From: Streptomyces violaceorubidus
GTDB lineage: Bacteria; Actinomycetota; Actinomycetes; Streptomycetales; Streptomycetaceae
Direction: 5' to 3'
Assembly (NCBI RefSeq): GCF_000717995.1
Contig: NZ_JODM01000033.1
Span: forward strand, 1-64,000
DNA length: 64,000 nucleotides
In this document: one piece after another, positions 34,666 to 44,773 of the stretch
Layout: each line of letters starts with the position of its first letter
Position numbering within the stretch: the first letter of the stretch is position 1
The notes under the pieces: model-generated
What the model saw: the letters and a program-made list of their open reading frames with translations, nothing else
What the model was told of the DNA's origin: nothing
The model's database searches: none
Translations under genes and position numbers: made by a program

Positions 34666-34726
34666 TTTCGTCAATCTTGCGGAGTGGCGCCGCCCGCCCC
34701 GCACCGCGCCCCCATAATCGTTAGAC

Positions 34727-35314
34727 ATGGGAAAGACTTATGAGCGCATAGACGGCAGACTCCGCACCTTCATCGAGGCGCAGCCCCTCTTCTTCACCGC
34801 CACCGCTCCCCTGGCCGGCGACGGCACGGTCAACCTGTCCCCCAAGGGCCTCACGGGCTGCTTCGCGGTGCTCGACGAACTGACCGTGGCCTACCTCGAC
34901 TTCGCGGGTTCCAACGCGGAGACGATCGCCCACCTGCGGGAGAACGGGCGGATCACCCTGATGTGGTGCGCCTTCCAGGGCCCGCCGAACATCGTGCGGG
35001 TGCACGGCCGGGGCGAGCCGGTCTTCCGCGACGACCCCCGCTTCGCCGAGTTGCTCACCCACTTCCCGGACATCGACCCCACCGCGCACGGACTGCGCGC
35101 GGTCATCGTGGTGAGCGCCGAACGCATCCGCGACACCTGCGGCTACGCCGTCCCCTTCATGGCCTACGAGAGCGACCGCAACCTGCACGGCAAGCGGTTC
35201 GCGCGGGAGGACGACGCCTCGCTCAGCGCGTACTTCACCAAGAAGGAGCACATCGCCTCCAGCATCGACGGCCTTCCCGGGCTGCCGTTGCCGCTGCCTC
35301 CTTCTACCGTCTGA
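34727..35314 (+). CDS. Pyridoxamine 5'-phosphate oxidase-fold flavoprotein
   Basis: The 195-residue protein has the split-barrel FMN-binding fold of the PNPOx family (MGKTYERIDGRLRTFIEAQP; TVNLSPKGLTGCFAVLDE; NIVRVHGRGEPVFRD). Such proteins bind FMN or F420, and the physiological reaction here is unknown; it lacks residues expected for true PdxH. No ribosome site precedes the ATG, but CATAAT lies 14 bases upstream, so the transcript may be leaderless or nearly so. It diverges from argH and is followed after three bases by an L,D-transpeptidase gene. Confidence 0.8.
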   Translation: MGKTYERIDGRLRTFIEAQPLFFTATAPLAGDGTVNLSPKGLTGCFAVLDELTVAYLDFAGSNAETIAHLRENGRITLMWCAFQGPPNIVRVHGRGEPVFRDDPRFAELLTHFPDIDPTAHGLRAVIVVSAERIRDTCGYAVPFMAYESDRNLHGKRFAREDDASLSAYFTKKEHIASSIDGLPGLPLPLPPSTV

Positions 35315-35317
35315 ACC

Positions 35318-36031
35318 ATGCCTCCCGGTGCCGTCGCCGTCCTCGTGTCCGCCGCCTCCCTCCTCCTGCTCGGCGCCGCCCCCGCCGACGGGCCCACCGC
35401 CCCGCCGCTGCCGACCCGGATGGCCGACACCGGCGGCGGCACCCAGCTGATCACCGCCGTCGCGCCGGACACCGGCTCGACCACGGGCACCGTCACCTGG
35501 TGGGACCACGAGGGCGACGGGCACTGGGTGGCGGCCGGTTCCGCGCCCGCCCGCTTCGGGTCCGGCGGACTCGCCGACGGACCGACGCGCGTCCAGGGCA
35601 CCAGCACCACCCCGACCGGCCTGTACGACCTGCCCTACGCCTTCGGCATCGAACCCGCGCCGCCCGGCACGGCGTACCGGTACCGTCCGGTCCGCGAGGA
35701 CTCCTGGTGGTGCCAGGACAACGCCTCCCGCTCCTACAACCGCTGGACCGAGCCGCGCCCCGCCGACTGCCGGGCCGCCGAGGCCGAGCACCTGGTCACC
35801 TACACCGCCCAGTACGCCCACGCCCTGGTCGTCGGCTTCAACTACGAGCGCCCGGTGCACGGCCGCGGCGCGGGCATCTTCCTGCACGTCAACGGGCGCG
35901 GGGCGACCGCGGGATGCGTGTCGGTGCCGAAGGAGGCGATGCGGCGGATCCTGCGGTGGGCCGAGCCGGGGCAGCGGCCGCACCTCGCCATCGGCACCGA
36001 GGGCGGGGCGACCGCGGTCACCCGGTACTGA
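35318..36031 (+). CDS. Secreted L,D-transpeptidase (YkuD-like)
   Basis: The 237-residue protein carries a signal peptide (VAVLVSAASLLLLGAAPADG) and a catalytic YkuD-type core ending in GIFLHVNGRGATAGCVSVP (His near 188, nucleophile Cys near 199). These enzymes form 3-3 crosslinks in peptidoglycan or anchor proteins; the arrangement here is the minimal actinobacterial form annotated as L,D-transpeptidase-like. A Trp/Cys-containing stretch (SWWCQDNASRSYNRW) precedes the core. There is no visible ribosome site after the previous stop; TACCGT seven bases upstream could be the -10 box of a leaderless transcript. Confidence 0.8.
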   Translation: MPPGAVAVLVSAASLLLLGAAPADGPTAPPLPTRMADTGGGTQLITAVAPDTGSTTGTVTWWDHEGDGHWVAAGSAPARFGSGGLADGPTRVQGTSTTPTGLYDLPYAFGIEPAPPGTAYRYRPVREDSWWCQDNASRSYNRWTEPRPADCRAAEAEHLVTYTAQYAHALVVGFNYERPVHGRGAGIFLHVNGRGATAGCVSVPKEAMRRILRWAEPGQRPHLAIGTEGGATAVTRY

Positions 36032-36120
36032 ACGCGGACGCCATCGCCGGCGCGGGCTGAACGCTCGCCGGGCACGGCGCGTATCTGTGGGCCAAGGGCC
36101 GAGTCCCCCACGGAGGAACC

Positions 36121-37503
36121 GTGACCACCACGCTCGCCGGCGGCCGTGCCGCCCGCCGCCAGACGATGCGGCGCATCCGTCCGCGCCGCTCCCCCGCCGT
36201 CCCCCTGCTGCTCGCCGTGTGGGCGGGCGCGGCGGGCGTGTTGTGGCTGTGGTGGCGCAACACGCCCGCCATCTCCGACGACACGGGCAGGATCCTCGGC
36301 GCCGGGCGGATCACCGGCCTGCTCGCCGGGTACCTGATGGCGCTGGTGGTGCTCCAGATGGCCCGGGTGCCGGCCCTGGAGCGGCGTGTCGGGTCCGACC
36401 GGGTCGCCCGCTGGCACGCCATGACCGGCCGCTACACCCTCTGCCTGGTCCTGGCCCACGTCCTCCTGATCATGTGGGGCTACGCGGCGCAGGCGGGCCG
36501 GGGTCCCGGCGACATCGTCGGCCAGACGGTCGACTCGGTGAACCGGCTGCCCGACCTGGGCAAGGCGGCCGTCGGCACCGGCCTGCTGGTCGTCATCGGG
36601 CTGCTGTCCATCGGCCCCGTCCGCCGCCGGATCCCGTACGACGCCTGGTACCACGTGCACCTGCTCACCTACGCGGCGGTGTTCCTGACCTTCTGGCACC
36701 AGCTGACCACCGGCAACGACCTCGCCGTCGAACCGGCCGCCAAGACCGTCTGGTACGCGCTGTACGGCTCGGTGACCGCGCTCGTGCTCTGGTACCGCGT
36801 ACTGACCCCCCTCCGGCTCAACCTGCGGCACCGGATGCGGGTGGAGGCGGTGATCGAGGAGACGCCCGGGATCGTGTCGGTGCTCATCGGCGGGCGCCGG
36901 CTGCACCGGATGGGCGCGGAGGCCGGGCAGTTCTTCCGCTGGCGGTTCCTGGCGCCGGGCATGCGGTTCAGCTCGCACCCGTACTCGCTGTCGGCGGCGC
37001 CCCGCCCGGACATGCTGCGGATCACCGTGAAGGCGATCGGTGACCACAGCGCCCGGCTGCGTGAGCTGGCGCCCGGCACCCGGGTGTGGGCGGAGGGCCC
37101 GTACGGCGCCCTGACCGCCCGGCGCCGCAGCCGCGGCAAGGTGCTGCTGGTGGCGGGCGGGGTGGGGATCACGCCGATGCGGGCGCTGTTCGAGACGCTG
37201 CCCGGCGCGTCCGGCGACATCACGCTGCTCTACCGGGCCAACAGCACCCAGGACCTGGCGCTGTGGGACGAGCTGGCCTCGATCGCCGACGAACGCGGCG
37301 CCCGGCTGATGTACGCGGTCAACAGCCCGGACGGCCGGCGCCCGGACATCTCGGCCGAGACCCTGGCCCGGAAGATCCCGGACGTCGAGCGCCACGACGT
37401 CTTCCTGTGCGGGCCGCCCGGCTTCGCCCAGTCGGTGTACGAGGCACTGCGCGGCGCGGGGGTCCCCGCTCGCCGTATCCACCACGAGTCGTTCGAGATG
37501 TGA
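36121..37503 (+). CDS. Ferric-reductase-like transmembrane flavoprotein
   Basis: This 460-residue membrane oxidoreductase resembles NADPH oxidase and ferric reductases. The N-terminal half has about six membrane segments with haem-ligand histidines (WHAMTGRYTLCLVLAHVLLI; WYHVHLLTYAAVFLTFWHQL). The C-terminal half is a ferredoxin-reductase module: FAD site SSHPYSLSAAP, then NAD(P) site LLVAGGVGITPMRAL and C-terminal VFLCGPPGFAQSVYEAL. It would carry electrons from cytoplasmic NAD(P)H across the membrane. GGAGG lies five bases before the GTG start. Immediately downstream are an FMN-binding protein and the flavin transferase ApbE, which suggests the acceptor is the flavinylated protein. Confidence 0.9.
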   Translation: MTTTLAGGRAARRQTMRRIRPRRSPAVPLLLAVWAGAAGVLWLWWRNTPAISDDTGRILGAGRITGLLAGYLMALVVLQMARVPALERRVGSDRVARWHAMTGRYTLCLVLAHVLLIMWGYAAQAGRGPGDIVGQTVDSVNRLPDLGKAAVGTGLLVVIGLLSIGPVRRRIPYDAWYHVHLLTYAAVFLTFWHQLTTGNDLAVEPAAKTVWYALYGSVTALVLWYRVLTPLRLNLRHRMRVEAVIEETPGIVSVLIGGRRLHRMGAEAGQFFRWRFLAPGMRFSSHPYSLSAAPRPDMLRITVKAIGDHSARLRELAPGTRVWAEGPYGALTARRRSRGKVLLVAGGVGITPMRALFETLPGASGDITLLYRANSTQDLALWDELASIADERGARLMYAVNSPDGRRPDISAETLARKIPDVERHDVFLCGPPGFAQSVYEALRGAGVPARRIHHESFEM

Positions 37504-37530
37504 GCGACGGACATCGGGAGTCCAGGACAG

Positions 37531-38307
37531 ATGAGGAAAAGCCACCCCGTTCGGCGTGCCGTGCTCGCCGGGGCCGCCACGGTGTCCGGGATCGTGCTGC
37601 TGCTGTCGCTGAAACCGGGGTCCGACCCGGGCTCCGCCTCGGCGGCGGGCGGTGCGGCCCCGCCCGTGGCCGCGCAGTCGCCGCAGGGCGGCCGGGGAAC
37701 CGGGGACGGCGCGGTCACGGGTGACGCGGTCCGCACGCGGTACGGCCCCGTGCAGGTCCGGCTCACCGTGAGCGGCGGGAAGATCACCGGGGCCGAGGCC
37801 GTGCGGGCGCCCGAGGGCGGGCAGAGCGACCGGGTCACCGCCGACGCGGTGCCCAGGCTCAACCGGGCGGCGGTCGCGGCCGGCAGCGCCGACATCGACG
37901 CGGTGTCGGGGGCCACCTACACCAGTGCCGGATACGTGAAGTCCCTCCAGTCGGCCCTGGACAAGGCCGCCGCGGCGACCGGATCCAACGCCGAAGCCGG
38001 AGCCGCCGAAGAGGGCGCCGGAGCCGGGCAGGGCACGCAGGTGCTCACCGGGGACGCCGCGCAGACCGAGTACGGACCCGTGCAGGTCCGGGTCACCGTC
38101 AGCGGCGGGAGGATCACCGGCGCCGAGGCCCTCCAGGCGCCCAAGGGCGGTCGCAGCGACCAGGTCACCGCCGACGCCGTGCCCAAGCTCAACCGGGCGG
38201 CCGTCGCGGCCGGGAACGCCGACATCGACGCGGTCTCCGGCGCCACCTGCACCAGCGCCGGGTACCGGCGGTCCCTCCAGTCGGCGCTGGACCGGGCCGG
38301 TGGCTGA
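37531..38307 (+). CDS. Extracytoplasmic protein with two FMN-binding domains
   Basis: The 258-residue protein has a membrane anchor or signal (RRAVLAGAATVSGIVLLLSL) and two copies of the RnfG/NqrC-type FMN-binding domain (residues about 70-145 and 170-255). The copies are close to 80 percent identical, pointing to a recent internal duplication. Each ends in the flavinylation motif: SGATYTSAGY and SGATCTSAGY, where the second Thr accepts FMN through a phosphoester. The Ala/Glu linker is short. The next gene encodes the enzyme that attaches the FMN, and the upstream gene a likely electron donor. Confidence 0.9.
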   Translation: MRKSHPVRRAVLAGAATVSGIVLLLSLKPGSDPGSASAAGGAAPPVAAQSPQGGRGTGDGAVTGDAVRTRYGPVQVRLTVSGGKITGAEAVRAPEGGQSDRVTADAVPRLNRAAVAAGSADIDAVSGATYTSAGYVKSLQSALDKAAAATGSNAEAGAAEEGAGAGQGTQVLTGDAAQTEYGPVQVRVTVSGGRITGAEALQAPKGGRSDQVTADAVPKLNRAAVAAGNADIDAVSGATCTSAGYRRSLQSALDRAGG

Positions 38308-39103
38308 CACCGGCGCCGGGTCCGCACGGACTCCCGCCGCGGTGCGTCAGGTGGAGGAGGCGATGGGGACCGTCTTCTCCATCGACGTCCGCGGCGGGGA
38401 ACCGGCGGCCGTCCGGGCGGCGCTGGACGAGGCGGTCGCCGGGCTGCACCGGGCCGACGAGGTGTTCTCCACCTACCGGGACGGCAGCCAGATCTCCCGG
38501 CTGGCGCGCGGGGAACTGACCGTCGCCGCCTGCGCGCCGGAGGTCGCCGAGGTACTGGAGCTGGCGGCCGAGGCGGAGCGGGTGAGCGAGGGCTGGTTCA
38601 GCACGCGGTACGAGGGGCGGCTCGACCCGACGGGGATCGTCAAGGGCTGGGCCGTGGAGCGCGCCGCGCGGCGGATCGCGGCGGCGGGCGGTGCGAGCGG
38701 GGTCAGCGTCAACGGCGGCGGGGACGTCCAGTTGCTCGGGTCACCGGGTGCGGCGCGGCCCTGGCGGGTCGGGGTGTCGGACCCGCTGCGTCCGGGCGGC
38801 CTCGCGGCGGTCGTCTCGGCGGCGGGGACCGCGGAGCTGGCCGTGGCGACGTCCGGTTCCGCCGAGCGCGGCCCGCATGTCGTCGACCCGCGCACGGGCC
38901 GCTCGGCGGTGACCGACCTGCTGTCCGTGACGGTGGTGGCGCCCCGGCTGACGTGGGCGGACTGCTGGGCGACGGCGGCGTTCGCGATGGGGGCGCGGGA
39001 GGGGTTGCGGTGGCTGGAGTCGCTGCCAGATGTCGAGGGGCTGCTGATCACGGCGGGGGACGAGGTGCGGTGCACGGGGGGACTGGCGGCCCGTCTGGGC
39101 TGA
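38300..39103 (+). CDS. apbE: FAD:protein FMN transferase
   Basis: The 267-residue enzyme moves FMN from FAD to threonine residues of its target proteins. ApbE landmarks are EEAMGTVFSIDV at the N-terminus, DEVFSTYRDGSQISRLARGE, the LDPTGIVKGWAVERAA helix, GVSVNGGGDVQLLG, and HVVDPRTGRSA with the metal/FAD site. It lacks a signal peptide, so it acts in the cytoplasm, unlike exported ApbE; the target would need to be modified before or during export, or the N-terminus is misassigned. The GTG start overlaps the FMN-binding gene by eight bases. Confidence 0.92.
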   Translation: MADTGAGSARTPAAVRQVEEAMGTVFSIDVRGGEPAAVRAALDEAVAGLHRADEVFSTYRDGSQISRLARGELTVAACAPEVAEVLELAAEAERVSEGWFSTRYEGRLDPTGIVKGWAVERAARRIAAAGGASGVSVNGGGDVQLLGSPGAARPWRVGVSDPLRPGGLAAVVSAAGTAELAVATSGSAERGPHVVDPRTGRSAVTDLLSVTVVAPRLTWADCWATAAFAMGAREGLRWLESLPDVEGLLITAGDEVRCTGGLAARLG

Positions 39104-39170
39104 GGTACCGGCGTTGCCACTCGCCGCGGTGGCGTCGTGCCGATGTGGCCGACCTTGCCGCGAACACCCT

Positions 39171-39236
39171 GGGGGCGCGGGGAACCGCGCGACCGGCCTC
39201 GGCGTGCCCGCGGTCGGCAGACCACCGCACCGCCCC
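39171..39236. repeat. Dispersed Streptomyces intergenic repeat, copy 1
   Basis: This GGGGGCGCGGGGAACCGCGC element, ending in an inverted CGCCCCC, lies between the convergent apbE and argR stops. It shares its core with sequences near 56.25 and 62.24 kb. Confidence 0.6.
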
Positions 39237-39238
39237 CT

Positions 39239-39778
39239 TCAGGCCCCGTTCTGCGCCAACCGCAGCAAGTGGTCCGCCAGAGCCTGCCCACCCGTCGGCT
39301 CCCGGCTGATCAGCATCAGCGTGTCGTCGCCCGCGATCGTTCCCAGGATGTCGTGCAGCTCCGCCTGGTCGATCGCCGAGGCGAGGAACTGCGCCGCCCC
39401 CGGAGGGGTCCGCAGGACCACGAGGTTCGCCGACGCCTCCGCGGAGATCAGCAGCTCCGCGGAGAGCCGCCGCATCCGCTCCTCCTTGGCCGACTCCCCG
39501 AGCGGGGCCCGCGGGGTGCGGAAGCCGCCCTCGCTGGGCACCGCGTAGATGAGGTCGCCGTCGGTGTTGCGGATCTTGACCGCGTTCAGCTCGTCCAGGT
39601 CCCGGGAGAGCGTCGCCTGGGTGACGGTGAGCCCGTCGTCGGCGAGCAGCTTCGCCAGCTGGCTCTGCGAGCGCACCGCCTGCCGGTTGAGGATGTCCAC
39701 GATCCGGCGGTGGCGTGCGGTGCGGGTCTGCGGCAGGGCCGGCCCCGCCGTCTGCTCGTGCTCCTGCGCGTGGCTCAT
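39239..39778 (-). CDS. argR: Arginine repressor
   Basis: The 179-residue ArgR has the winged-helix DNA-binding domain ([39 protein letters not shown], residues about 20-85) and the C-terminal arginine-binding trimerisation domain ([34 protein letters not shown]). It binds ARG boxes when arginine is abundant and represses the biosynthetic genes. It is the last gene of argC-J-B-D-R, seven bases after argD, so it is subject to its own control. The start MSHAQEHEQ was chosen over an upstream methionine that would overlap argD. Confidence 0.96.
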   Translation of the reverse strand: MSHAQEHEQTAGPALPQTRTARHRRIVDILNRQAVRSQSQLAKLLADDGLTVTQATLSRDLDELNAVKIRNTDGDLIYAVPSEGGFRTPRAPLGESAKEERMRRLSAELLISAEASANLVVLRTPPGAAQFLASAIDQAELHDILGTIAGDDTLMLISREPTGGQALADHLLRLAQNGA

Positions 39779-39785
39779 CGTCGTC

Positions 39786-40994
39786 TCATTCTCCGGATCG
39801 TCCGTCCCCGTGGGCCGCGTCGGCGGCCTGGTCAAGGATGCCGGGCAGCGCCCCGAGGAACGCGTCCACCACGTCGTCGCCGAGGTTCAGCGCGGGCATC
39901 AGCCGTACGACATCGGATGCGGGCGCGTTCACCAGGATTCCGGCGTCCTGAGCCGCCTGCTGCACCTGGGCGGCGAGCGGCTCGGTGAGCACGATACCCA
40001 GGAGCAGTCCGGCGCCCCGGACGTGGGCGACGAGCGGGTGGCCCAGGCCCTCGACGCCGCCGCGCAGCGTCTCGCTCTGCCGCTTGACGTTGTCCAGCAG
40101 TCCCTCGTCCTCGATGGTGTCCAGGACGGCGAGTCCGGCGGCGCAGGCGACCGGGTTGCCGCCGAAGGTCGTGCCGTGGTGGCCGGGCTGGAGCAGCTCG
40201 GCGGCGCGTCCGAAGGCGACCGTGGCGCCCAGGGGCAGGCCCCCGCCGAGGCCCTTGGCGAGGGTGACGACGTCCGGCAGGACGCCCTCGTGGGCCTGGT
40301 ACTCGAACCAGTGCCCGGTCCGGCCGACGCCGGTCTGCACCTCGTCCAGGACGAGCAGCGCACCGGTGGCGGCGGTGATGGCGCGGGCCGCCTTCAGGTA
40401 GCCGGGGGGCGGGACGACGACGCCGTTCTCGCCCTGGATCGGCTCGATGACGACCAGTGCCGTCTCCTCGGTGACCGCCGCGGCCAGCGCCTGCGGGTCG
40501 CCGTACGGTACGTGCGTGACGTCGCCGGGCAGCGGCAGGAACGGCTCCTGCTTGCCGGGCTGGCCGGTCAGCGCCAGGGCGCCCATGGTGCGGCCGTGGA
40601 AGCCGCCCCGGGTGGCGACCATGTGCGGCCGGCCGGTCAGCCGCCCGATCTTGAACGCGCCCTCGTTGGCCTCGGCGCCGGAGTTGCAGAAGTAGACCCT
40701 GCCCTCGCGGCCGAAGTGCCGGAGCAGCCGTTCGGCGAGGGCGACGGGCGGCTCGGCGATGAAGAGGTTGGAGACGTGGCCCAGGGAGGCGATCTGGCGG
40801 CTCACCGCGTCGACGACCGCCGGGTGGGCGTGGCCGAGCGCGTTGACCGCGATGCCGCCGACGAAGTCGAGGTACTCCTTGCCGTCGGCGTCCCACAGCC
40901 GGGAGCCCTCACCGCGCACCAGGGGCAGGCGCGGCGTGCCGTAGTTGTTCATGAGGGTGCCCTGCCACCGCTCGGTCAGCTCCGTGTTGCTCAC
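39786..40994 (-). CDS. argD: Acetylornithine aminotransferase
   Basis: This 402-residue class III PLP enzyme converts N-acetylglutamate semialdehyde to N-acetylornithine, with glutamate as amino donor. Landmarks are [65 protein letters not shown] and the PLP lysine in [14 protein letters not shown] near residue 245. Its ATG overlaps the argB stop by four bases (ATGA), ensuring coupled translation. It may also act on succinyl-diaminopimelate, as in other bacteria. Confidence 0.97.
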   Translation of the reverse strand: MSNTELTERWQGTLMNNYGTPRLPLVRGEGSRLWDADGKEYLDFVGGIAVNALGHAHPAVVDAVSRQIASLGHVSNLFIAEPPVALAERLLRHFGREGRVYFCNSGAEANEGAFKIGRLTGRPHMVATRGGFHGRTMGALALTGQPGKQEPFLPLPGDVTHVPYGDPQALAAAVTEETALVVIEPIQGENGVVVPPPGYLKAARAITAATGALLVLDEVQTGVGRTGHWFEYQAHEGVLPDVVTLAKGLGGGLPLGATVAFGRAAELLQPGHHGTTFGGNPVACAAGLAVLDTIEDEGLLDNVKRQSETLRGGVEGLGHPLVAHVRGAGLLLGIVLTEPLAAQVQQAAQDAGILVNAPASDVVRLMPALNLGDDVVDAFLGALPGILDQAADAAHGDGRSGE

Positions 40995-41895
40995 GACTCC
41001 CCCTGTTCGTCCGGCACGACCATCGTGCCGATCCCCTCGTCGGTGAAGATCTCCAGCAGGATCGAGTGCTGGACCCGGCCGTCGATGACCCGGGCGGTGG
41101 TGACGCCGCCGCGTACGGCGTGCAGGCAGCCCTCCATCTTCGGCACCATGCCGGCCGACAGGTCGGGCAGCAGTTTCTCCAGCTGGGTGGCGGTGAGGCG
41201 GCTGATCACCTCGTCGGAGTTCGGCCAGTCCTCGTAGAGGCCCTCGACGTCGGTGAGGACCATGAGAGTCTCGGCGCCGAGCGCCGCAGCGAGTGCCGCA
41301 GCCGCCGTATCAGCATTGACGTTGTAGACATGGTGATCGTCCTGTGAGCGGGCGATGGACGAGACGACCGGGATGCGGCCGTCGGCCAGCAGTGCCTCGA
41401 TGGCGCCGGTGTCGATCTCGGTGATCTCGCCGACCCGGCCGATGTCGACCGGTTCGCCGTCGATCTCGGGCTGGTGCTTGGTGGCGGTGAGCGTGTGCGC
41501 GTCCTCGCCGGTGAGGCCGACGGCGAACGGTCCGTGCTGGTTGAGCAGCCCGACCAGCTCGCGCTGCACCTGCCCGGCCAGCACCATCCGTACGACGTCC
41601 ATGGCGTCCTCGGTGGTGACGCGCAGGCCCGCCTTGAACTCGCTGACGATGCCGTGCCTGTCGAGGGCGGCGCTGATCTGCGGGCCGCCGCCGTGCACGA
41701 CGACGGGCTTGAGACCGGCGTGCCGCAGGAAGACGACGTCCTGGGCGAAGGCGGCCTTGAGGTCCTCGTCGATCATGGCGTTGCCGCCGAACTTGATGAC
41801 GACGGTCTTGCCGTGGTGCCGGGTCAGCCAGGGCAGCGCCTCGATGAGGATCTGGGCCTTGGGGAGCGCGGTGTGCTTCCGCGTGGGTCCGCTGC

Positions 41896-41899
<4 letters not shown>
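40991..41899 (-). CDS. argB: Acetylglutamate kinase
   Basis: This 302-residue amino-acid kinase phosphorylates N-acetylglutamate. Motifs are [47 protein letters not shown] and [20 protein letters not shown], with [16 protein letters not shown] near the C-terminus. The N-terminal extension ([20 protein letters not shown]) contains the helix that makes hexamers in arginine-sensitive kinases, so feedback inhibition by arginine is likely. It overlaps argJ (ATGA) upstream and argD downstream. Confidence 0.97.
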
Positions 41900-44119
<2,220 letters not shown>

Positions 44120-44128
<9 letters not shown>

Positions 44129-44695
44129 CCAGGGAATACCGGTCTCGGCCGGGCCGTCCACACCTCGGCCCTTGACGGCCTCCGCGATCCGCAGCGCCGC
44201 CTCGGCCGGCGTGAGACGGGTGGTGTCGACGACCTCGGCCTCGGCGTGCAGCCAGGTGCGGGCGGCCTCGGCGTAGGGCTGGAGGTACCGGAGGCGGAAC
44301 GGCGAGTCCGGCCCCAGCACGGTGTCCCCGGCGATGCGCCCGCGCAGGGTCTCCTGGTCGGCGTGGAGGACGAAGTGCCGCACGGGGATCCCGTGTGCGG
44401 CCAGGCCGCTCGCGATCTCCCGCCAGTACTCCTCGACCAGGACCGTCATCGGCATCACCAGGGTGCCACCGGTGTAGTCGAGCACGTGCCGGGCGGTCTC
44501 GACGACGAGGGGCCGCCACGGCGGCCAGTGCTGGAAGTTGTCCGTCCCGTCGGGGGGCAGCGCCGGAGAGATGTCCAGGAGCGTCTCGCCGACCTTCTCG
44601 GCGTCGAAGACCCGGGAGTCCGGCAGCAGCCGCCGCACGAGCGCGGCGGTCGTCGTCTTGCCCGCACCGTGGGTGCCGTTGAGCCATACGATCAT
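44120..44695 (-). CDS. P-loop NTPase, TmrB/kinase-like
   Basis: The 191-residue protein is a small nucleoside-kinase-like ATPase. Walker A is WLNGTHGAGKTTTAALV at residues 4-20; a DAEKVGE stretch at 32-38 and LQPYAEAARTWLHAEAEVVD near 140 suit kinases. It resembles TmrB, the tunicamycin-resistance ATPase, and related proteins that phosphorylate or bind small molecules; a direct role in resistance is only a possibility. Its TAA stop (44120-44122) lies inside the ARG box of argC, so its transcription could interfere with argC control. Confidence 0.8.
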
Positions 44696-44773
44696 GCGTC
44701 CCCACGCTAGCCCGGACCGACGACGCCGTGGGGGGTTTCGTCGCCGGTCCGGGTCGGGTCGCGGGCTGCCGGA

